A stretch of DNA of 25,761 bases from a virus (IMGVR_UViG_3300005095_000153:1-25761), one strand, 5' to 3'. Shown: positions 5,557 to 13,626, numbered from the stretch's first letter. Numbers and translations: made by a program. The notes: generated by a model from the sequence alone, not told the origin.

Positions 5557-7416
5557 TTACACTCCAACAGGTTCTTTGATTATGGTTATATCTGATGTAT
5601 TGAGAACTGTAACCATATCCATATTTGGAACCAATGTTTCATCTATCAATGTTTTTATGTTAACTTTGGTCGCAATGGCTGGACTTGATATAAATTCGTA
5701 ATAAGTATTTATTGAGTTAAATATGTTCAGATATGACGACAATTCATTTCTTGATATAGTGTTTTGTGTCATTCCGTTAACAACATCTTCTAGTGTAACA
5801 TGATATTTATGCTGATATATAAACATTGCATCCAATCCACTAACATCAACACCACCTATTATTGTCCCAGCTTTGAATCTGTATAAATTTCCAACCTGAT
5901 TTAATCCATTCACGGTTCTACTATGTCCTGATTGAAATAATTCAAACGATGATTCTGTTATAGTATTAACGCCATACCATACTATCATATCAACATTATC
6001 TAATATGGTTGGTGTCAACTCTATTACTCTGTGTGTTTTGGCTATGGTTGATGGTGGTATATCAATTGTTGTGTCATAATAAACCGATGTTACATTGAAA
6101 TCTATCATTCCATCAACATTTTCTTGTATGATAAGTTGTTTTAATCTCAACACACCGATATTGTTTTGACCATTAACATAATTTATTAACTTTGAATTTA
6201 TTTTATTCTTTATATCATTATACGGAAATGATGAATTGAATTTTATAATGTATTCCAACTTTATATCAATTTCCTGTATATAGCTAAATATTGGTACTAT
6301 GCCCAACTTAAGTTTGGATTTTATCCAATTTATTTTATCTGAATGAGCAATTACATCTATGTTCTCAACACCGTTTGCTGTTATTCTATATAAGTATATG
6401 AAAACCTTACCTATCTGTATTTCGTCTATAGGCAAATCATTTGAATCAAGTATTAGATGGCTATATTGTGGGAACATATACGATAAGTATGCATCTAAGT
6501 CTGATTTTTCTACAATTCTATTTTGCATCTTTTTAAATATGGGTGCCAACTCTCTTATGACATCAACACTAGACTCAATATCACCTCCACCTGAAATATC
6601 TGGATAGCTTGTGTCATCTATTAACAATAAATCATCTACTAATTCAAAATCTGTTGCCGGCACATCATTTGATATATCACCTGTTGTTATTAAGTACTTA
6701 ACTTTAATATTTCCTTCAACAACTCCACCAAATGAACCCTCACTAAATATGATGATCAAACCATCATCACCTGAATAATCAAGTTTATAATACATTTCAC
6801 TAAATTGATTGTTATTTTCAGCGTATTCAACTTCATTAAATGCCACTGATAAAGGTTTTATTTCGACACCATCATTTGTTATTATAAGACTGTTATTTGC
6901 TATATTCCATTTTTCAGATAATTCTATCTTGTTTGATATTGAATCAACATAAAATTCCTCAACAGCCGGTTCACCCTGTATAAATTCAACCCTTACAGGT
7001 GTACTATCTATTGTTAACGCACTGTCTATAGTTGCAATCCATGTGTTATCCGAACTATCAACTATTTCTATGGTATCCCCAGATGAATATGACTTTGATA
7101 TATCTCTATATAATTGCATTATTATTTTTGATGAACTTTTTCTTAATGGTTCAAATCCATTGTCAAACATTTTTCTGTACACATTTTTATCTATTTTTGC
7201 GGTCTGTATTGATGCAACCTCATTGACTGATATGTCCAATTCCAATGATAATAGTGTGTAAATATATGTGAGTGTGTCTATGAGTGTGTTTATATTTGAC
7301 CCATCATAATTAACATCCTTTAATGGGCTTCCATTTTCTATTGCTTTATTTATAAAATGCATTTTTATAAGCATTCTTATTTCATCGTAATCTTTGTTAA
7401 CTAGTGATACTAACAT
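5557..7416 (-). CDS. Baseplate wedge protein, gp6/J-like
   Basis: The 619-residue product has near its N-terminus NYDGSNINTLIDTLTYIYTLL, then ASIQTAKIDKNVYRKMFDNGFEPLRKSSS. This is the signature of T4 gp6 and baseplate J proteins ('DF-G-S-x-L-N-x-L...L-A-Y', 'R...a..NGY.P.S..A'). The middle holds beta modules with an acidic DDLLLIDDTSYPDISGGGDIES linker and then VDVIRELAPIFKKMQNRIVEKSDLDAYL, the usual gp6 core. Gp6 dimers form the iris ring that opens the baseplate on contraction. T4 gp6 is 660 residues, so the length fits. GGAGG precedes the ATG and a late promoter lies 23 nt upstream. Confidence 0.88.
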   Translation of the reverse strand: MLVSLVNKDYDEIRMLIKMHFINKAIENGSPLKDVNYDGSNINTLIDTLTYIYTLLSLELDISVNEVASIQTAKIDKNVYRKMFDNGFEPLRKSSSKIIMQLYRDISKSYSSGDTIEIVDSSDNTWIATIDSALTIDSTPVRVEFIQGEPAVEEFYVDSISNKIELSEKWNIANNSLIITNDGVEIKPLSVAFNEVEYAENNNQFSEMYYKLDYSGDDGLIIIFSEGSFGGVVEGNIKVKYLITTGDISNDVPATDFELVDDLLLIDDTSYPDISGGGDIESSVDVIRELAPIFKKMQNRIVEKSDLDAYLSYMFPQYSHLILDSNDLPIDEIQIGKVFIYLYRITANGVENIDVIAHSDKINWIKSKLKLGIVPIFSYIQEIDIKLEYIIKFNSSFPYNDIKNKINSKLINYVNGQNNIGVLRLKQLIIQENVDGMIDFNVTSVYYDTTIDIPPSTIAKTHRVIELTPTILDNVDMIVWYGVNTITESSFELFQSGHSRTVNGLNQVGNLYRFKAGTIIGGVDVSGLDAMFIYQHKYHVTLEDVVNGMTQNTISRNELSSYLNIFNSINTYYEFISSPAIATKVNIKTLIDETLVPNMDMVTVLNTSDITIIKEPVGV

Positions 7417-7438
7417 CTTACCTCCACCTGTTCAAAGG

Positions 7439-7445
7439 TATTTAG
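7439..7445 (-). promoter_or_regulatory. Late promoter for gp6-like operon
   Basis: CTAAATA on the minus strand, directly after the patatin gene stop and 23 nt before the gp6-like ATG. Confidence 0.65.
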
Positions 7446-7446
7446 T

Positions 7447-8265
7447 TTACACTTTAGGAAGTTCTATGTGATATCCATTATTGAACAATTTTGCTCTATC
7501 TTCTATTGATGGATTAAAATTCATTGGATTGAATTGTTCCGGTATATCTATCACAACTGTTTTATCCCAATATGCTTGTGATAGATGCTTTTCATTTGCA
7601 CCCATATATAATAGATTCGCAAGTGTACCAATGTACTGGATGATATTACCAAGTTTACCTTTAGATTCATTTTTCGATTTAAACATAAACCCAATAATAT
7701 CATCGTCTTCATTAAAATATTTTATGTTATAGTTGGCTATCACACCCCCATCACAGTATATTCCACCGTTGTATTTAAACGGAACAAATATAATTGGTAT
7801 AGCACATGACGATGCAACAGCATCAACTATTTTCATATGTGGGGCGGTGTCGTTGGAGAATGTTTCAACCACCCCTTTTTTTAATTCAGTAACAGTACAT
7901 ACCAAATTCTTATTTAGGTCTCTGAATCTTATATTGGGATCGATCCCCTGACCTTTTATTATTGATTTTATTAATTTTCTCATATTATTCAGTGAATAAA
8001 AACCAAATTTAGTGAATATATTATACATTCCAAGTGGATTGTATATCGGCATTATTGATGTATAATCAGTGTGTAATATATCGTTTGTAAATTTATGTAA
8101 ATCAAACTCCAATGCTAATCCCATCGCAATAATAGATCCAAATGATGTACCAACAAATGTATCAACAGAATCAAAATCAAAATTCACATCCATCAATTTT
8201 TGTATGGTGCCACCCATGGATATACCAGCCATGGCTCCACCTTCAAATACGAGACCCTTTACCAT
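7447..8265 (-). CDS. Patatin-like phospholipase
   Basis: The 272-residue product starts MVKGLVFEGGAMAG; AAGGA lies upstream and its first 7 nt overlap the end of the gene before. It carries the complete patatin set: Gly-rich oxyanion loop (EGGAMAG, 8-14), nucleophile elbow GTSFG (39-43, Ser41), the conserved AVASSCAIPIIF helix (149-160) and the DGG motif with catalytic Asp172. Patatin-family enzymes hydrolyse acyl esters of membrane phospholipids through a Ser-Asp dyad. There is no signal peptide, so it acts in the cytoplasm or is carried in the virion. It is coupled to a gene whose product has a candidate prohead-protease site. Use in lysis or host takeover is inference only. Confidence 0.88.
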   Translation of the reverse strand: MVKGLVFEGGAMAGISMGGTIQKLMDVNFDFDSVDTFVGTSFGSIIAMGLALEFDLHKFTNDILHTDYTSIMPIYNPLGMYNIFTKFGFYSLNNMRKLIKSIIKGQGIDPNIRFRDLNKNLVCTVTELKKGVVETFSNDTAPHMKIVDAVASSCAIPIIFVPFKYNGGIYCDGGVIANYNIKYFNEDDDIIGFMFKSKNESKGKLGNIIQYIGTLANLLYMGANEKHLSQAYWDKTVVIDIPEQFNPMNFNPSIEDRAKLFNNGYHIELPKV

Positions 8266-8765
8266 TCCCAATCCTTCATACCATTACTTTCATGATATTT
8301 ATTTATGATGTTTAATCCTCTATCAGATAAAGTAAAATAAACATTTGTGCCATTTATATCAACAATCATGGATGTTCCAAGATTCAAATTTGAATCCATT
8401 TCAGCAATAAATTTATCAGGAGATTTTTTCATTAATCCCTTTACCACCATTAAATCATCAGATTCGTATAACGATAATGCACCAAGATGCATGTTAACAG
8501 TGTATTTATTGGTTGGATTAATATCCCATATTTTTTCAAGATAACTTTCTTTATCATGGATACCTTCACCCAATAAATAGTCTAATATTGCAAAATAGTT
8601 GCCTTCTTCAAATTTTATTTTACTTGTTGATGCATATTCATACATTTGATGTACAGTTGGATCTGTTTCGTCCAATGAATCATACATCCCATAATCTTCT
8701 TCTCTATAATCATCATCCAATGCTGTGTTGCCATAAAATGACTCATCTATTCTTTTAATACCCAT
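8259..8765 (-). CDS. Putative capsid-internal protein with N-terminal cleavage site
   Basis: 168 residues, with GGAGG 5 nt before the ATG. The N-terminus MGIKRIDESFYG contains IDE|S at 6-9, matching the prohead-protease consensus (hydrophobic-x-E, then small residue) and close in placement to the capsid-targeting peptide of T4 internal proteins. An acidic stretch follows (DDDYREEDYGMYDSLDE), then a helical body, with a C-terminal NVYFTLSDRGLNIINKYHE that looks like a winged-helix wing and helix. It ends overlapping the patatin gene. The function is unknown; packaging into the head is inferred from the motif. Confidence 0.65.
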   Translation of the reverse strand: MGIKRIDESFYGNTALDDDYREEDYGMYDSLDETDPTVHQMYEYASTSKIKFEEGNYFAILDYLLGEGIHDKESYLEKIWDINPTNKYTVNMHLGALSLYESDDLMVVKGLMKKSPDKFIAEMDSNLNLGTSMIVDINGTNVYFTLSDRGLNIINKYHESNGMKDWEW

Positions 8766-9110
8766 TTATACCTCCATGGTTGCTATTGATCTAATAGCAT
8801 ATTTATTTGCAAAAAACTTTTCTTTTGTATTACTGTGTGCCACACCATTATATAATGCTTCAAGGTCAATCATTTGTGCTTTTTGTAATTCCGTTAATGA
8901 TTTATCAACATTTATCTCTGTGCCACCACATGATATTATGGCTACAGCCAAGTTTTTGTATAATTGTCTTACACCAACAGCCCTTAATTCAACTGTGGAA
9001 TTAGAGCATGTATCCATATTTATATCAAATACAGCAAATGCCTTTTTTATGGTGCCAATTAATTCTAGTTGTTTTTCTGTTGGATTTTCGTTGTAACTAA
9101 ATCTATCCAT
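8766..9110 (-). CDS. Hypothetical protein, 114 aa
   Basis: The start MDRFSYNENPTEKQ is preferred to an upstream ATG because the late promoter CTAAATA (9135-9141) ends only a few nt before that first ATG, and GGGG-TAAAT precedes the chosen one. The product is mostly helical (QLELIGTIKKAFAVFDINMD, VRQLYKNLAVAIISCGG, LTELQKAQMIDLEALYNGV) and ends TMEV. Its last codons supply the ribosome site for the next gene. No family is recognised. Confidence 0.7.
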   Translation of the reverse strand: MDRFSYNENPTEKQLELIGTIKKAFAVFDINMDTCSNSTVELRAVGVRQLYKNLAVAIISCGGTEINVDKSLTELQKAQMIDLEALYNGVAHSNTKEKFFANKYAIRSIATMEV

Positions 9111-9134
9111 ATTTACCCCAATAAGGTTCATATT

Positions 9135-9141
9135 TATTTAG
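9135..9141 (-). promoter_or_regulatory. Late promoter for 8259-9110 genes and patatin
   Basis: CTAAATA on the minus strand, 25 nt before the chosen ATG at 9110. It probably drives the three-gene run down to the patatin gene. Confidence 0.6.
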
Positions 9142-9150
9142 TATGTTTGT

Positions 9151-10116
9151 TTAGATAGGTTTGCCTTCTTCATTGAGTCCGGCTTCATTTATTGATATTG
9201 ATTCAGACAGTACATAATATTTAAGATATACATTCAAACCATTATAACTGGAATTAAGTGTGTCCACCATTGCAAGACCATATCTATCCGTTCCAACATA
9301 ATAATAATATTTGATTAATCTGTTATCCCTGTCCATTATTCCGTTTTCGTGATATATTATTGATAATCTATTTTCATCTAATTCAGGTCTTTCGGATGGT
9401 CTAAATATTCTTAAATGCATATTTGATTCCGATCTATTTTTTAAAACATACATCAAACCCTCAACAGCCTTCTTTGGATTATTATAAATGTAATGTTTTA
9501 ATATTTTATTGCTCTTTCTTATTGGTTTATCATCGCTATATATCATGTAATACATGTCGCCATCAGGTAATCCTTCACCAATCAATTTCTTCTTTTTAAT
9601 TTCCTTTAATTCACCACCAACTAATCTCAAACAGTTCCTACAAGTTGATACGGCATCATGTGATACTATAGATAAATTTGCTTTTGTACCACACAATGGA
9701 GACCCATCAAATGAATGCACCTCATGTATTAAACCTGATTTTGATTTTAGTTTGTGTTTTGATGCTATTGATAACTCATTTTCTTTTTCGTCAAGTAATG
9801 TGGTGTCAACAACCAATGGTGTAACCCCATATAGGACAACATTACCGTGATTATCAACTAAATTTATAATGTTTCTATTGATTCTTAAATGATGTTGATC
9901 TTCTCTGTAATTGTCAAGTAGATACTCAATCATGATGTCAACTTTATTGTAATCAAATGCACTACATGAATCTATCTTAATATCATTGGTATCATATATG
10001 CCCATTATGAATTTTCCATCACGATCGACTGTAATTGTTTCTTGTATTTTTGTTTTAAATTTTTTCTTAGATTTTATGCTTTTTATAAAATCATCTATGT
10101 CAGTTAATAATCCCAT
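9151..10116 (-). CDS. Zinc-motif protein, 321 aa, unknown function
   Basis: The start MGLLTDIDDFIKS is preceded by GGAGG, though only 3 nt away; an ATG 12 nt upstream has no ribosome site. Residues 131-163 read HEVHSFDGSPLCG...HDAVSTCRNCLRL, an H/C...C-x16-C-x2-C arrangement. It is typical of small zinc-binding modules found in phage and actinobacterial proteins of unknown function. The flanks look like repeated beta-hairpin domains. Near the C-terminus SINEAG (308-313) fits the prohead-protease consensus, so the last ten residues might be removed. It is transcribed from an early-type promoter (P4), unlike most neighbours. Confidence 0.7.
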   Translation of the reverse strand: MGLLTDIDDFIKSIKSKKKFKTKIQETITVDRDGKFIMGIYDTNDIKIDSCSAFDYNKVDIMIEYLLDNYREDQHHLRINRNIINLVDNHGNVVLYGVTPLVVDTTLLDEKENELSIASKHKLKSKSGLIHEVHSFDGSPLCGTKANLSIVSHDAVSTCRNCLRLVGGELKEIKKKKLIGEGLPDGDMYYMIYSDDKPIRKSNKILKHYIYNNPKKAVEGLMYVLKNRSESNMHLRIFRPSERPELDENRLSIIYHENGIMDRDNRLIKYYYYVGTDRYGLAMVDTLNSSYNGLNVYLKYYVLSESISINEAGLNEEGKPI

Positions 10117-10172
10117 AATCCTCCACATTCATATTGTTAACTAAATCGACAAGACCAAGCTTGTTCATCTAA

Positions 10173-10202
10173 AGTTTAACACAATCGAACATGTTGACAC
10201 AA
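10173..10202 (-). promoter_or_regulatory. Early-type promoter P4
   Basis: On the minus strand: TTGTGT, 18 nt, TAAACT preceded by TTGTGT. The upstream TGACCAATTGTG (10198-10209) is identical to the element at P1, with the same spacing to the -10. Its -10 is weaker than that of P1-P3. Confidence 0.55.
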
Positions 10203-10211
10203 TTGGTCAGA

Positions 10212-11333
10212 TTACGATAGAATTACTGGTTCAAGTTTATAAAAGTCGGTTTTGATTATGGTATAAAACCCACTTCTTTTGTTTGCACTTACGTCATAAA
10301 AACCATGTACATCTGTGTGTTTATTCCATGCCTTAACTAATGCATCAACACCAAAACTTTCGCACAACTCTATTTGAAAATTTCTTACTTCACCATCACG
10401 TACCATCTTGGCAATATTAACCACATTTCTTCTTAATGAATCAATATCATCTTCAACAAATACATAATCTGTTGCCCAATAATAAAATTCAGTTGGATCG
10501 TGTTCAAGTAAACTTCTTAATATTTTTATTATCTGTGCCGTTCCAATAACATCATTCACACTGTCCGTTGCTGGTTTAAATTTGGTTTTATCTATATAAG
10601 TACTAACAACATGTTTACCATATTTCATTGCCGTATCAAGAGACCCAAAATATATGCCAATACCAAGTAGATTAAACCCACCAAGATTCATGTTTTTTGA
10701 TAATATTTTTGTTGTACCATGATTGTCACCATGAAACACCTGTTTATATCTACCACTATTTTTTGATTCATTAAATCTGGTTTTAACAACGGATTTTTTA
10801 TTGAACCTACCAGCTTTTTTACTCTCGTTAATTGAGTATGGTTCATTCAATTCAGTCCAACAGCTCTCTGGAGACCAATTATCAACAGAATTCTTAAATG
10901 ACTTATGATTATATCCGACAAACACATCATATCTGTTTATATCAACAACAACATATTTGGTCGTTTTACCATTGTTTTTATTCCACCAATCAACAACATA
11001 ATCGATTCTTGTTTCAAAACCAAGTGATTCAACCATATCATCGTCATCATATGTACTTAATTCGTTGTCCGGATCATCAATAACAATTAAATTTCCGGAT
11101 GCTATTAATCCTGCAACATGTGACATTAATTCAAACCCCATAGGATCTTGTCTGTAATTTCCACAATCTGTCATTGCGTATGAGTTTTGTTTGCTTAACA
11201 CATTAACAGCTCTCATATATGTTTTCTTGTTTGCTCTACCAATGTTTTTGAAACCACTCGATTCCGCCAATTGTATCCATAAAGCCATTGCTACAATGTC
11301 TCCCTTTGATATTTTGCTTAAGTTTAAGTCCAT
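10212..11333 (-). CDS. PARP-like ADP-ribosyltransferase with cleavable propiece
   Basis: 373 residues, AGGAGG before the ATG. The C-terminal half carries VFHGDNHG (199-206), then LLGIGIYFGSLDTAMKYG (222-239) and VVSTYID. This H-G...G-x-Y-F...A-x-x-Y arrangement is the NAD-binding core of H-Y-E (PARP/diphtheria-toxin type) ADP-ribosyltransferases. The third catalytic Glu is not obvious; the likely last strand reads SGFYTIIKTDFYKLEPV. Just before the domain are two sites resembling prohead-protease targets, SINE|S (170/171) and RFNE|S (189/190). Cleavage would release a ~184-residue enzyme from an unrecognised N-terminal domain. T4 also packages an ADP-ribosyltransferase (Alt), but of the R-S-E type. 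An injected host-modifying effector is inferred. Confidence 0.72.
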   Translation of the reverse strand: MDLNLSKISKGDIVAMALWIQLAESSGFKNIGRANKKTYMRAVNVLSKQNSYAMTDCGNYRQDPMGFELMSHVAGLIASGNLIVIDDPDNELSTYDDDDMVESLGFETRIDYVVDWWNKNNGKTTKYVVVDINRYDVFVGYNHKSFKNSVDNWSPESCWTELNEPYSINESKKAGRFNKKSVVKTRFNESKNSGRYKQVFHGDNHGTTKILSKNMNLGGFNLLGIGIYFGSLDTAMKYGKHVVSTYIDKTKFKPATDSVNDVIGTAQIIKILRSLLEHDPTEFYYWATDYVFVEDDIDSLRRNVVNIAKMVRDGEVRNFQIELCESFGVDALVKAWNKHTDVHGFYDVSANKRSGFYTIIKTDFYKLEPVILS

Positions 11334-11368
11334 TTTATCCTCCTATAATAATTTCTGGAAAAACATGA

Positions 11369-11512
11369 TTAATTTATATCTATCAAATGATGAATTGAAC
11401 ATGAACACATATTTAATTTTGTTTTGAATTGAACAGGTTCTATGTAAACTTGTTCAACAACAATTTCACCCGAACCAATCTTACCAAATCTACCTTTGAT
11501 TTTTGTGTCCAT
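11369..11512 (-). CDS. Small hypothetical protein, 47 aa
   Basis: The start MDTKIKGRFGKIGSG follows GATGGGGGTAAC. An upstream GTG in frame has no ribosome site and lies across a late promoter. A short beta-like body (GEIVVEQVYIEPVQFKTKL) ends in MCSCSIHHLIDIN, with a C-x-C...H-H cluster that might bind metal. No family is recognised. Its stop overlaps the late promoter of the ADP-ribosyltransferase gene. Confidence 0.55.
   Translation of the reverse strand: MDTKIKGRFGKIGSGEIVVEQVYIEPVQFKTKLNMCSCSIHHLIDIN
11371..11378 (-). promoter_or_regulatory. Late promoter for ADP-ribosyltransferase gene
   Basis: TATAAATT on the minus strand (7 of 8 to TATAAATA), 38 nt before the ATG and overlapping the stop codon of the upstream 47-residue gene. 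Confidence 0.55.
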
Positions 11513-11532
11513 GTTACCCCCATCAACATTTT

Positions 11533-11539
11533 TATTTAG
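11533..11539 (-). promoter_or_regulatory. Late promoter for 47-aa gene
   Basis: CTAAATA on the minus strand, 21 nt before the ATG; the TAA is also the stop of the 76-residue gene. Confidence 0.6.
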
Positions 11540-11766
11540 TTTACTCTCATTAAACACTCAACGTTTTTTATATCGAATTTTCTGCCAATTGATTTATACA
11601 ATCTATATGGTATGTGGTAACGTATTTGTTCTATTCTTGATTTAGATTTACCATGTTTGTACCCATCAACATATATCATTTTCATCACATCAAGCTGACC
11701 CTCCCATCCTATTCCTCTATTTGGATGGTCTTTGCTAGTCCATGGCATTTTATCAAACCAATACAT
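11536..11766 (-). CDS. Basic hypothetical protein, 76 aa
   Basis: The frame reads MYWFDKMPWTSKDHPNRGIGWEG, then a very basic stretch (YKHGKSKSRIEQIRYHIPYRLYKSIGRKFD). There is no clear ribosome site before either the ATG at 11766 or the MPW codon, so the start is uncertain. A TATAAATG late-type promoter lies 38 nt upstream and a late promoter overlaps the stop. The basic charge would suit nucleic-acid contact, but I do not recognise the family. Confidence 0.5.
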   Translation of the reverse strand: MYWFDKMPWTSKDHPNRGIGWEGQLDVMKMIYVDGYKHGKSKSRIEQIRYHIPYRLYKSIGRKFDIKNVECLMRVN

Positions 11767-11803
11767 TTTAAATAGATCTATTTTTCGGTGGGTGTAAGCT
11801 TAT

Positions 11804-11811
11804 CATTTATA
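11804..11811 (-). promoter_or_regulatory. Late promoter for 76-aa gene
   Basis: TATAAATG on the minus strand, 7 of 8 to the T4 late core TATAAATA. Confidence 0.5.
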
Positions 11812-11869
11812 CACTAAATGGTTCTACATCATGTTTAATTTCATCTAGTATGAACATTGATTTGTTTGA

Positions 11870-11950
11870 TTAGTCAATACCCTCCAACATATTAACCAAC
11901 TCTTCAGCTCTATCCAAGAGTTGATCATAACTCATTTTATTAATATCCAT
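11870..11950 (-). CDS. 26-residue micro-protein
   Basis: The ATG overlaps the stop of the 549-residue gene (TAATG), with GGAG 6 nt before it. The product MDINKMSYDQLLDRAEELVN... is acidic and would form one amphipathic helix. The same TAATG coupling joins clear genes elsewhere (14836, 14168, 21215), which supports translation. The region between it and the 76-residue gene (11767-11869) holds only the late promoter at 11804. Confidence 0.5.
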   Translation of the reverse strand: MDINKMSYDQLLDRAEELVNMLEGID

Positions 11951-13599
11951 TATTTACTCCATGATTTTATAATGTCTGATAATTGATCATCATAGTTGTT
12001 AACCTTTCTCTCAAACATCATTGTTAGCTTCATCATTTCTTTTGCTTTACCTGAATCCAACCATTTATTAAGTCCTTTAAATACTTTCGAATTTTTATTA
12101 CCTTTCTCAGCAATATCCAATACCATATCAAACAGTTCTTTACCAACAGTTAATTTTTCAATGATATGACCAACATTAAATTGTGATTGTGTTGATACAA
12201 TCTTCTTTTTAGATACTTTTTTATTTGGTAATTGATGATCAGGATCTAGTACATGTTCTATTTTTTGTCTACCTAATTCATCGCCCTCTTTATAAATTCT
12301 CATATTAACAACTGTTTTACCTTCATTCTCATAAACATTTATGATCGCTTTTCTGAAAATATATCTGTATCTATAATTCGGTTTATAAATATCAACATAT
12401 GTCAACCCATTATCATCAGTGAAATCATATGATTCATCTAATTCAAAATAAATCCCCAATGCTTTTTCAAATCTTTTTCTTGAAATACTATGCACAGGCT
12501 TTATTGGTTTTGTTGATTCTTCTTGTATTTCAGACAAAAATCTGTTTTTGAATGTATCTGCATTTGATAATACTCTACTAAACAGTATTTTCTGTACATC
12601 ATTTGATATACCACCCTCAACAACTTCAAATTTATCATTGACTTTTTTAACTGATTCTGTTTTTATTTCTTTTTCTGGTAGATATTCAACTATTGCTAAT
12701 TCATCATTATGTAATAGTTTAAGAGACATTTTGGCTTTATTAAAATCAAAAAAGATGTAAAATTTTGTTTTATTAACTTTCCTACCCCTAATGTTTTTCT
12801 GAACAACTTTGAAATAAACTGTACCTCCACCATAACTTATTACATAGATACTATTTGGACTTTTTGCTGATGTAACTTCACCTTTTGGTTTATAAGCTAT
12901 AATCTCATCGGCTAAGGTTCTTATCATTGATTGTTCGCTTGATTTACTAGTTGTAAATGCTTTTTGACCTTTTGATTTTAATACGGGTTTACCCTTTATC
13001 ATTGCCAATCCAAGTCTAAAATCCAAATGCTTTCTTTCTTCATCAACTCTTGACATGGATGTAATAGGTTCATATGCCTCATTAACCAAATTGTATGCAA
13101 GACCTAGATGTGACACCAACGATCTAATATTCTTTTTATTTGTCCCAAATTCTTTATTTAATTCAAATAGATTGCCTGATATTTTCGTGAACCCATCATC
13201 AATGGTATACACCTTTTTATTTCTACCCTTTGACTTCCTATATGCACCAGTACTTGTATACTCAGTAACAATAAGCTTTTCTTCAAATTTTGAACCAAGT
13301 GATTTGACCATATTTCTTGCTATAGACATTGATTCATAAATGTAATATTTCTTTCTTTTTTTCTTTAATGTGGTAAATGGTGACATATCTTCTCTTGTTA
13401 TCACAAACAATGAATGCTCTCCACCTGTACCAATCTCCATAACAGCAATTTTATCAGCCATTAGTTTTAATGCCGATTTCTCACTTGCTTCACTAGTAGT
13501 GAATGAAAACCCACCACTTCTTTTATCAATTCTGCTATCACCAATTAATGGTACACCAAGTCTAAATTCGGTATTAAAAGCTTCATCAAACTTTTTCAT
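11950..13599 (-). CDS. Tandem-domain putative capsid-internal protein, 549 aa
   Basis: The start MKKFDEAFNTEFRLG is chosen for its GGAGG ribosome site; an upstream in-frame ATG has none. Two copies of one domain are visible: residues ~11-115 (FRLG..., FTTSEASEKSALKLMADKI, KKYYIYE, LIVTEY) and ~193-306 (FRLG..., FTTSKSSEQSMIRTLADEI, KFYIFFD, LAIVEY). Each copy is preceded by a candidate prohead-protease site: FDE|A at 6/7 and VNE|A at 174/175 (RVDE-E at 187/188 is weaker). LDE|S at 389/390 precedes a third, different C-terminal region. The gene at 3-356 carries the same domain. This reads as two internal proteins fused head to tail. Function unknown; Lys-rich character fits DNA contact inside the head. 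Confidence 0.7.
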   Translation of the reverse strand: MKKFDEAFNTEFRLGVPLIGDSRIDKRSGGFSFTTSEASEKSALKLMADKIAVMEIGTGGEHSLFVITREDMSPFTTLKKKRKKYYIYESMSIARNMVKSLGSKFEEKLIVTEYTSTGAYRKSKGRNKKVYTIDDGFTKISGNLFELNKEFGTNKKNIRSLVSHLGLAYNLVNEAYEPITSMSRVDEERKHLDFRLGLAMIKGKPVLKSKGQKAFTTSKSSEQSMIRTLADEIIAYKPKGEVTSAKSPNSIYVISYGGGTVYFKVVQKNIRGRKVNKTKFYIFFDFNKAKMSLKLLHNDELAIVEYLPEKEIKTESVKKVNDKFEVVEGGISNDVQKILFSRVLSNADTFKNRFLSEIQEESTKPIKPVHSISRKRFEKALGIYFELDESYDFTDDNGLTYVDIYKPNYRYRYIFRKAIINVYENEGKTVVNMRIYKEGDELGRQKIEHVLDPDHQLPNKKVSKKKIVSTQSQFNVGHIIEKLTVGKELFDMVLDIAEKGNKNSKVFKGLNKWLDSGKAKEMMKLTMMFERKVNNYDDQLSDIIKSWSK

Positions 13600-13626
13600 T
13601 TTTCCTCCAGTATAAAACCTCATGCG

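Noticed and set aside
8766-9110. Assignment of the 114-aa protein to the Acb2 anti-CBASS family
   Set aside because: It is small and helical, but I could not match the conserved helix pattern of that family; left as hypothetical.
11513-11557. Start at GTG giving a protein that begins with FNESK
   Set aside because: No ribosome site, and the sequence overlaps the end of the upstream gene and the late promoter. The ATG at 11512 behind GGGGG is better.
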